NCBI GenBank assembly: GCA_023142835.1
Contig: JAGLIS010000066.1
Coordinates: 1-8,773, forward strand
Source of the DNA: Candidatus Pacearchaeota archaeon
Lineage (GTDB): Archaea > Nanobdellota > Nanobdellia > Pacearchaeales > GW2011-AR1
Length of the DNA stretch: 8,773 bases
Direction of reading: 5' to 3'
The position numbers and the translations under genes were made by a program. This document shows, piece by piece, positions 6,601 through 8,773 of this stretch. Position 1 is the first letter of the stretch. Every line of letters begins with the position of its first letter. Under the pieces are notes generated by a model that did not search any database, was not told the DNA's origin, and saw only the letters and a program-made list of their open reading frames with translations.

Positions 6601-8773
6601 GGGAAAAATAGTGGTCGTGCTAGTCCTTATTCTTGGATGTTCGTTGTTGATAATGATGGGACAATTGGAGCTTATGATGGGGGAGAATGGTTGGCTTCAT
6701 CTAATGCAGGTATAGTGGCTGGAAATTGGTATTATGTTACATGGGTTGTTAGCGGAGGTAACGTATATTATTATGTTGATGGGACATCTTATGGTTTTGA
6801 TGCATCTTTTAGTAATAATGATGACTCAGATGATAATGTTTATATTGGAAGCTGGTACAGTATAAATAATCTTTACGACTTTGATGGATTAATAGATGAA
6901 GTCCGAATCTGGAACAGGAGTTTATCTGCTGACGAAGTCTCCCAAATGTATATGTCTAATTTAAACAAGTATGATACAGATAAGTGGTTGTTATATGTGA
7001 ATCAGTCGAAGAATGCGACGGATGTTTTGGATACAGGGACTTATACATATTTTGCTTCGGCGAAGGATGATGGTGGGAATGAGAATGTTACTGAGGTTCG
7101 GAGTGTGAGTGTTGATGGGACTGCCCCTACTTATTCGTTGAACCAGACGAATAATAGTGAAGCAGGGCAGTCGACGATGTTTTCTATTTATTGGGATGAT
7201 AATGTTGCTTTGCATCCGACGGGACAGTATATTTTCTCGACGAATAATACTGGAACTTGGGCAAATGAATCTGCTGTAAACTTTTCGGCTACACCTTCTT
7301 GGGCTAATGTTAGTAAGATTTTGAATTCAACTGTTGGGGTTAGTGTTGGGTATAGGTGGTATGCGGATGATAATATGGGGAATGTTAATAATACCGGGAT
7401 ATTTGTTTTGACGACTACGGATGGTGTGTTTCCTGAGATTGGTTTCGTTTCTCCGACGCTGGCGAATGATACTTCGACGACAAATACTTCTATTGAGATG
7501 AATGTTTCGATTAATGAGACTAATTTGGATGAGGTGAAATGGAACTGGAATGGGACGAATTATACTATTTTTAATGATAGTTTGATTTTGATGATGAACT
7601 TTGATAATGTTTCAGCGTTGGGGGAGAATGATACTCATGTTGTTGATGTTAGTGGTGAGGGGAATAATGGGACTTGGGTAGGTGGGCAGGATGTTGATAG
7701 TGGGTGGACCGATTCTGGGAAGTATGATGGTGGGATTATGTTTGATGGGAGTGGGGATTATGTATTAACTTTAGAAAAGCCTAGTTATGATGAGGTAACA
7801 TTTGTTGCTTGGATAAAGACTAGTCAAACTCCTCCTAACTTGCAGAGTGGTATTATATCTAATTACAATGTTGTTGATGGAAATCATTTAGGATTTAGAT
7901 TGTATGATAATGGAAAACTTAGATTCTTTATAGACGATAATGTTAATGCTTATTGGGGTGAAGAACACCCAACTATAATAAATGATGGAATCTGGCATTT
8001 CGTATGTGGAGTTTTTAAGAAACAGGATTATTTAAAAATCTATATAGATGATGATACTCCATATACTCAATCTTCTATTACGACAGGGACAATAACTTCT
8101 AATACTGCTTTTCGTATTGGACAAGATACGTCAGGCAGTGGACCTCATGATTTCAGCGGAAACATTGATGAATTTAGAATTTACAATCGTTCTCTTTCCG
8201 CAGATGAAATATCTCAACTCTACATGTCTAACTTGAATAAATATGATACAGATAAGTGGTTGTTATATGTAAATCAGTCGAAGAATGCGACGGATGTTTT
8301 GGACGCGGGGACTTATACTTATTTTGCATCGGCGAAAGATTCTGCAGGGAATGAGAATTTGACTGAGGTTAGGACGGTGAATGTTGATGGAACTTCTCCT
8401 GTTGTGACTTTGGTTGCTCCTGCTAATGCTTCTACTGTTACTAGTTTGACTCAGTATTTTTCGGCTAACTTTACTGATACTCAATTGAAGAATGCTACAC
8501 CTTATGTCTGGAACTCGACAGGGAGTTTAATTAATAGTTCGGAGACTCAGACTGTGACGGGAGTTTCTAATTCGAGTAATGTTTCGATTGTTTTGCCGTC
8601 GGATGCAACTTATATTTGGAATTATTATGTTTGTGATAATTTGGATAATTGTGGGTGGGCGAGTGCTAATTGGACTGTGAGTGTTGATGCGAGTTATCCT
8701 GAGATTGGTTTCGTTTCTCCGACGCTGGCTAATGATACCTCGACGACGAATACTTCTATTGAGATGAATGTTT
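1..8773 (+). CDS. Giant modular surface/adhesin-like protein, partial at both ends (2,924 codons visible)
   Basis: Frame 1 translates without a stop from base 1 to 8772, so this is an internal fragment of one very large gene; start codon, signal peptide, stop and C-terminal anchor are all outside. Visible order: BspA-like DUF285 repeats and cap (residues 1-285); then four units of module A, Ig-like B, LamG and module C, with a fifth unit starting at the end. LamG1 (residues 441-1162) is split by a DUF2341-containing block and LamG2 (1461-1918) by a glycine-rich domain. There are no catalytic motifs; everything recognisable is binding or structural. The chain is rich in Asn, Ser, Thr, Asp and Gly and saturated with N-X-S/T sequons, fitting an extracellular glycoprotein. 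I infer a cell-surface adhesin, probably from a DPANN archaeon. The open frame is certain; function and host are inferred from domain families. Confidence 0.96.
667..855 (+). other. BspA/DUF285 array C-terminal cap
   Basis: Residues 223-285 read GVTLSTANYDSLLNGWAS, then a PFHGGSSMYSI-like segment, and close with HSWSITDGG. This is the usual capping sequence that ends DUF285 arrays in other surface proteins: an LSTxNYDxLLxGW helix, a GG-S-Y strand and a W-x-ITDGG end. Its presence shows the solenoid is complete at this side and not truncated, and that the following domains were joined after an intact repeat domain. The codon style changes here from the C-ending preference of the repeats to the G/T-ending preference (TCG, ACG, GGG, TTG) of the downstream backbone. 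Confidence 0.8.
871..1161 (+). other. Module A, copy 1 (archaeal-type beta-sandwich stalk domain)
   Basis: Residues 291-387, opening YSLNQTNNSEAGQSTLFSIY and ending in the GYRWYADDNAGN and VFVLTT motifs. The alternating hydrophobic strands and the final WYADDNAGN turn suggest an Ig- or FN3-like beta-sandwich. I do not know a formal family name. It contains seven N-X-S/T sequons. Three more copies follow at 3661, 5890 and 7132, each just after a module C (this one follows the BspA cap instead), so it marks the start of each super-unit. The probable job is a rigid, glycosylated spacer. Confidence 0.75.
1003..1049 (+). repeat. 47-bp exact repeat, partner at 6022-6068 (module A)
   Basis: The two stretches, coding the NESAVNFSATPSWANV part of modules A1 and A3, are identical base for base, including third codon positions; the flanking bases differ. 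Copies 2 and 4 have silent differences in the same stretch. Confidence 0.9.
1168..1320 (+). other. Module B, copy 1 (short Ig-like linker)
   Basis: Residues 390-440: YPKISFVSPTLANDTSTTNT, then EMNVSINE and VKWNWNGTNY. This resembles the first half of bacterial/archaeal Ig-like repeats (P-x-I-x-F-x-SP-T) and leads straight into LamG1 without a linker. Nearly every strand carries an N-X-S/T sequon (NDT, NTS, NVS, NES, NGT, NYT, NDS). Copies occur at 4249, 6181, 7426 and 8692; bases 1181-1246 are identical to 8708-8773. Confidence 0.7.
1181..1246 (+). repeat. 66-bp or longer exact repeat, partner at 8708-8773 (module B)
   Basis: Identical through the last base of the window, so the true length is unknown. 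It codes FVSPTLANDTSTTNTSIEMN and the following valine. Copy 4 (from 7442) differs at several silent positions. Confidence 0.9.
1321..1584 (+). other. LamG1, N-terminal half (split LamG/concanavalin A-like lectin domain)
   Basis: Residues 441-528. LVLMMNFDNV opens the first strand, then VVDISGNGNDG (the D-x-SGNGNDG turn typical of LamG_3/Laminin_G_3 domains), GGAFDFDG, DCGNDSSLDI and ITIEAWVNP. The fold is normally about 200 residues; here the chain leaves the lectin after SVVSK and resumes only 537 residues later at GGAYGIG. These domains bind glycans or proteins, often with calcium, but no ligand can be read from sequence. Codons in this half follow the backbone style (GGG, GTG, GCG). Confidence 0.85.
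1588..1866 (+). other. DUF2341 domain
   Basis: Residues 530-622 begin DWKYKKSITLSPV, continue ADYQVKVELTTSNF and DLRFYQADGTELSYEIETWN, and end TIYIYYGNSEASAKPS. The W-x-Y-[RK]-K-x-I-T start, the DLRF-x-x-x-DGTEL-x-Y-x-IE-x-W centre and the IY-x-YYGN end are the hallmarks of DUF2341, a beta-rich domain of unknown ligand common in archaeal and planctomycete surface proteins. It usually lies beside LamG domains in sequence; here it sits inside one. Confidence 0.85.
1867..2178 (+). other. Cys-rich beta stretch after DUF2341, unrecognised
   Basis: Residues 623-726. No family recognised. It carries a cysteine cluster (codons at 1930, 1969, 1978 and 1984, within TEC and SCNYCSCAGG) plus one at 2089 (LLCMKM), in a protein that otherwise has few cysteines. 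Alternating hydrophobic strands and a WNGMYMMRASSGNAQLHFN segment suggest a jelly-roll-like, all-beta fold. Disulfides would fit an extracellular location. It may be the first strands of a larger sandwich that includes the next segment. Confidence 0.4.
2179..2520 (+). other. Galactose-binding-like (CBM-type) beta-sandwich
   Basis: Residues 727-840. The pattern ASVSYNFTGTSVGLIYLANT, then GIVNFTIDGEDYGTLDTY, then LSPTEHTLVITNTGTKNSSS and RFYFDSLTY matches the widespread jelly-roll module with the consensus F-x-GT-x-V, G-x-x-x-V-x-IDG, D-x-Y, LSPG-x-HTL-x-I-x-x-TGTKN and -x-x-D-x-Y. That module is appended to many glycoside hydrolases and surface proteins and is thought to bind carbohydrate. No enzyme domain is attached here. 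I am fairly sure of the fold, not of ligand binding. Confidence 0.65.
2521..3180 (+). other. Unrecognised Trp/His/Cys-containing region of the LamG1 insert
   Basis: Residues 841-1060. No known domain recognised. It opens GEVWHSDNKYNARWSGDWDG and has strongly aromatic and charged stretches (KYYWHDDGWSWYTSNPWNG), three cysteines (codons 2608, 2953, 2995), and a GGYHDHIAPIYIPAGTI motif followed by an amphipathic strand FTITVTAQSVSLYA. It is predicted by eye to be all-beta with exposed aromatic residues, which often mark carbohydrate-binding faces. It ends in a short GNETAAGIS linker back to the lectin. It could be two small sandwiches with a break near residue 900. Function unknown. Confidence 0.35.
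3196..3486 (+). other. LamG1, C-terminal half
   Basis: Residues 1066-1162: GGAYGIGVN resumes the lectin, then INNQTIS, WNHIVQVYDGSNQRLYVNGN, SILIGDLFNGSIDEVRIYNR and SLSADEVYQQY. The W-x-H-[IV]-x-x-x-YDG-x-x-x-x-LYVNG strand pair and the G-x-IDEVRIYNR-x-LS-x-DE end are classical LamG signatures and complete the fold begun at 1321. Sequence and length match LamG2's C-terminal half closely (INNQTIS, DGSNQ-K/R-LY-x-NG, ALTG), so LamG1 and LamG2 form one subtype distinct from LamG3 and LamG4. Confidence 0.87.
3487..3560 (+). repeat. 74-bp exact repeat, partner at 6955-7028 (module C)
   Basis: Bases from the SNLNKYDTDK codons to the TDVL codons are identical in copies 1 and 3; the match ends at the third base of the leucine codon (TTA against TTG). 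Confidence 0.9.
3487..3648 (+). other. Module C, copy 1
   Basis: Residues 1163-1216: SNLNKYDTDKWLLYVNQSKN, then DGGTYTYFASAKD and ENLTEVRTVSVD. It follows the LamG end directly and gives an Ig-like closing strand set (GTYTYFASAKDTSGN turn) leading to the next unit. Similar C modules often follow LamG in DPANN-type surface proteins. The first 74 bases are identical to those of copy 3 (6955-7028). Confidence 0.72.
3661..3948 (+). other. Module A, copy 2
   Basis: Residues 1221-1316: YSLNQTNNTFLGQSTLFSIY start and GYRWYASDNNGNW end. Same fold and strand order as copy 1, diverged mainly in the loops (DDDVALHPKG for NDGIALHPTG; TKGISI for MGGVSV). Eight sequons are visible. It starts super-unit 2 directly after module C copy 1. 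Confidence 0.75.
3949..4248 (+). other. Extra Ig-like domain with Cys pair (unit 2 only)
   Basis: Residues 1317-1416: IIVNLISPLDNWEVN, FECNASSDISLLNISLYHN, SGTWSLNDT, then FVWNCYACDVEYCYFADANR. The V-x-L-x-SP-x-[DN] start, the [FE]-C-N-A-S strand, the SLY-x-N-x-SGTW hairpin and the WNC-x-x-CD end are the hallmarks of an Ig-like repeat common in giant DPANN archaeal surface proteins. Cysteines at codons 4021 and 4186, plus those at 4195 and 4204, could form intradomain disulfides. It sits between modules A and B and is absent from units 1, 3 and 4, so it is an addition to the unit. Confidence 0.7.
4249..4380 (+). other. Module B, copy 2 (diverged)
   Basis: Residues 1417-1460: SPTINFTSPTPGNDSVQTET, then VYVNVSIYDV and AFIDWNRS. 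Same position and strand pattern as the other B modules (IxF-x-SPT-x-x-x, then VNVSI), but the conserved VKWNWNGTNY segment is replaced by FIDWNRS. It is the most diverged B copy and leads directly into LamG2. Confidence 0.6.
4381..4626 (+). other. LamG2, N-terminal half
   Basis: Residues 1461-1542: LVGWWRLEQGNGTSFEDSSS opens with the common LVGWWxLxxGxGTxxxDSS form, then WGNNGS, KAYDFDGVDDSIDCGNDSSL and ITIEAWVKPE. The DGVDDSIDCG and EAWVKP motifs are standard for LamG_3-type lectins. The chain leaves the fold after ENNFNS and returns at IVSKGHNTYGLG, a split at nearly the same loop as in LamG1. The pair SCSGSTC is a likely disulfide loop. Confidence 0.88.
4627..5439 (+). other. 271-aa glycine-rich domain nested inside LamG2
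   Basis: Residues 1543-1813. It begins GGTITTDGTHIIHTFTSNGV, continues VEVLVVGGGGSGG, GGAGGLIYNDSYSVTSGNIS, ITIGAGG, STTFGAITASGGGGGG and several GGxGG runs, and ends GGNGGSGIVIVRYP. The order (H-T-F-T-S-x-G-x-F, then V-x-V-LVVGGGG, then the SV-x-x-G-x-x-x-x-x-IGAGG turn, then STTFG-x-ITA-GGGGGG, then GGSGIVIVRY) is the canonical glycine-rich domain of phage tail fibres and tail-fibre-like surface proteins (Gly_rich_2 type), thought to form glycine-rich receptor-binding tips. The domain is complete and precisely placed within the lectin. GGA/GGT codons dominate, versus GGG in the backbone. Confidence 0.85.
5440..5754 (+). other. LamG2, C-terminal half
   Basis: Residues 1814-1918: IVSKGHNTYGLGMNSSSIRG, then INNQTIS, YQHVAFSYDGSNQKLYTNG, LTIGGNYFSGIIDEVQIFSR and ALSSEEINASYQ. 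This supplies the missing second half of the lectin after the glycine-rich domain, with the usual HVAFSYDG-x-x-x-LY-x-NG and G-x-IDEVQIF-x-R-LS-x-EE signatures. It is the closest relative in this window of the LamG1 C-terminal half. Confidence 0.87.
5755..5880 (+). other. Module C, copy 2 (diverged)
   Basis: Residues 1919-1960: GVYRLQNNFTNLSLGDYIYQ, then AHVVDQAGNLNSTEVRSVIV. It holds the position of module C and its strand pattern (GDYIYQAHVVDQAGN for GTYTYFASAKDTSGN) but has lost the NKYDTDKWLLYVNQSKN segment. It is a shortened or independently acquired version. Confidence 0.6.
5890..6180 (+). other. Module A, copy 3
   Basis: Residues 1964-2060: YSLNQTNNTIVGQSTLFSIY start, GYRWYADDNVGNW turn and FSLVTIN end. 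Bases 6022-6068 are identical to 1003-1049 of copy 1, whereas the left part (LHPKGQYIFSTNNTGVW) resembles copy 2. The copy therefore looks like a patchwork of the two, consistent with gene conversion. Confidence 0.75.
6181..6336 (+). other. Module B, copy 3
   Basis: Residues 2061-2112: DAPVINFTPPTPANNTSTTN, then EINVSIIEVDLDEVKYNWNG and TNYSLMNDS. Clear homologue of copies 1 and 4; the start DAPVINFTPPTPAN is a variant of YPKISFVSPTLAN. Sequons are dense (NNT, NTS, NVS, NGT, NYS, NDS). It passes directly into LamG3. Confidence 0.7.
6337..6954 (+). other. LamG3 (uninterrupted LamG domain)
   Basis: Residues 2113-2318, about 206 aa, the normal size for the family. Landmarks are LVLMMNFDNV, VVDVSGNGNNGT, GAGAFSFDATHDHINVGSD, FSVAAWVKSD, GIVGKNSGR, GNWYYVTWVVSGGNVYYYVD and GLIDEVRIWNRSLSADEVSQ. 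This copy has no insertion in the loop between AAWVKSD and GIVGKNSG, which makes it the internal reference for where LamG1 and LamG2 are split. Its core uses A-ending codons more than its N-terminal strands do. Bases 6370-6410 match 7615-7655 of LamG4 exactly. Confidence 0.9.
6370..6410 (+). repeat. 41-bp exact repeat, partner at 7615-7655 (LamG start)
   Basis: Codes the ALGENDTHVVDVSG stretch at the start of LamG3 and LamG4. The lectin cores following it are unrelated at DNA level, so the identity is confined to the shared entry strands. Confidence 0.88.
6955..7116 (+). other. Module C, copy 3
   Basis: Residues 2319-2372: SNLNKYDTDKWLLYVNQSKN, then DTGTYTYFASAKDDGGN and TEVRSVSVD. Its first 74 bases are identical to copy 1 although the LamG domains just upstream differ strongly, so the C module is being homogenised or was duplicated recently. 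Confidence 0.72.
7132..7422 (+). other. Module A, copy 4
   Basis: Residues 2378-2474: YSLNQTNNSEAGQSTMFSIY, then LHPTGQYIFSTNNTGTWANE, GYRWYADDNMGN and IFVLTT. It is closest to copy 1 (NNSEAGQ, HPTG, NTGTW, VNNTG), again showing that similarity between copies does not follow their order along the gene. It opens super-unit 4. Confidence 0.75.
7426..7581 (+). other. Module B, copy 4
   Basis: Residues 2476-2527: VFPEIGFVSPTLANDTSTTN, then EMNVSINETNLDEVKWNWNG and TNYTIFNDS. Almost the same protein sequence as copy 1, and same as copy 5 where both are visible. Seven sequons. It leads directly into LamG4. Confidence 0.7.
7582..8226 (+). other. LamG4 (uninterrupted LamG domain)
   Basis: Residues 2528-2742, about 215 aa. 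Landmarks are LILMMNFDNV, VVDVSGEGNNGTW, KYDGGIMFDGSGDYV, VTFVAWIKTSQ, GIISNYNVVDGNHLGFRLYD, GIWHFVCGVFKKQDYLKIYI and GNIDEFRIYNRSLSADEISQ. The DGSGDYV and IWHFV motifs are typical LamG. The centre differs greatly from LamG1-3, so each unit presents a different lectin although the first strands are nearly identical between copies. The loop that hosts insertions in LamG1/2 is short here. Confidence 0.9.
8227..8388 (+). other. Module C, copy 4
   Basis: Residues 2743-2796: SNLNKYDTDKWLLYVNQSKN, then DAGTYTYFASAKDSAGN and TEVRTVNVD. Protein sequence is the same as copies 1 and 3 in the first half, but with several silent differences in the DNA (for example AACTTGAATAAA for AATTTAAACAAG), so it is an older copy than the 1/3 pair. 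Confidence 0.72.
8389..8688 (+). other. Ig-like domain replacing module A before unit 5
   Basis: Residues 2797-2896: GTSPVVTLVAPANASTVTSL, QYFSANFTDTQLKNATPYVW, TGSLINSS, and IWNYYVCDNLDNCGWASANW. The V-x-L-x-x-P-A-N start and the W-x-YYVCDNLDNCG-x-A end are the archaeal-type Ig-like pattern also seen at 3949-4248, with two cysteines eight bases-triplets apart or less (8632 and 8650 codons) likely paired. Units 1-4 have module A in this position, so the order of modules changes here. Confidence 0.7.
8692..8773 (+). other. Module B, copy 5 (cut by the window end)
   Basis: Residues 2898-2924: SYPEIGFVSPTLANDTSTTN and then EMNV where the window ends. A LamG domain is expected directly downstream, by analogy with the other four B copies. 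The last 66 bases are identical to 1181-1246. Confidence 0.7.

Noticed and set aside
1..8773. Diversity-generating retroelement target or reverse transcriptase cassette
   Set aside because: No template/variable repeat pair with adenine-specific changes and no reverse transcriptase; differences among repeats are spread over all bases.
1..8773. Internal promoters, ribosome binding sites, terminators or tRNA genes
   Set aside because: The whole window is coding in one frame; purine-rich stretches such as GGAGGAGG arise from glycine and glutamate codons, and no tRNA-like fold or stem followed by a T-run was seen.

Overview
The window is one uninterrupted + strand reading frame. Frame 1 runs from base 1 to the last full codon at 8770-8772 (2,924 codons) with no stop, and it is open at both ends. 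There is no intergenic DNA, RNA gene, promoter or terminator. What is visible is the middle of one giant, modular, secreted or surface-anchored protein; its N-terminus (signal peptide) and C-terminus (anchor) lie outside.

Layout. (1) 1-666: tandem 25-residue DUF285/BspA-like surface repeats in an exact 75-bp register, closed by a typical BspA C-terminal cap (667-855). (2) From 871 a super-unit repeats: module A (about 97 aa beta-sandwich, opening YSLNQTNN), module B (about 52 aa Ig-like linker, FVSPTLANDTSTTNTS), a LamG/concanavalin A-like lectin domain, then module C (about 54 aa, NLNKYDTDKWLLYVNQSKNA). Units start at 871, 3661, 5890 and 7132. A fifth unit begins at 8692 after an unrelated Ig-like domain replaces module A, and runs off the end. 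(3) The first two LamG domains are split by large in-frame insertions at about the same loop. LamG1 carries a 537-aa block: DUF2341, a Cys-rich stretch, a galactose-binding-like beta-sandwich and an unrecognised region. LamG2 carries a 271-aa phage-tail-fibre-type glycine-rich domain. LamG3 and LamG4 have no insertion.

Organism. The DNA is AT-rich. Ig-like domains with WNCYACD and YYVCDNLDNCGW motifs, DUF2341 plus LamG modules, and very dense N-X-S/T sequons resemble the giant surface proteins of DPANN archaea (Woesearchaeota/Pacearchaeota type). This assignment is an inference from style. A Patescibacterial or other bacterial source is not excluded.

Likely role. LamG, DUF2341, the galactose-binding-like domain and the BspA repeats all belong to families associated with carbohydrate or protein binding at cell surfaces. 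The A/B/C modules look like stalk spacers. I read the protein as a long, probably glycosylated adhesin presenting several different binding heads. Codon choice changes with domain type, and long exact DNA repeats link the units, which suggests assembly by duplication, gene conversion and domain import.
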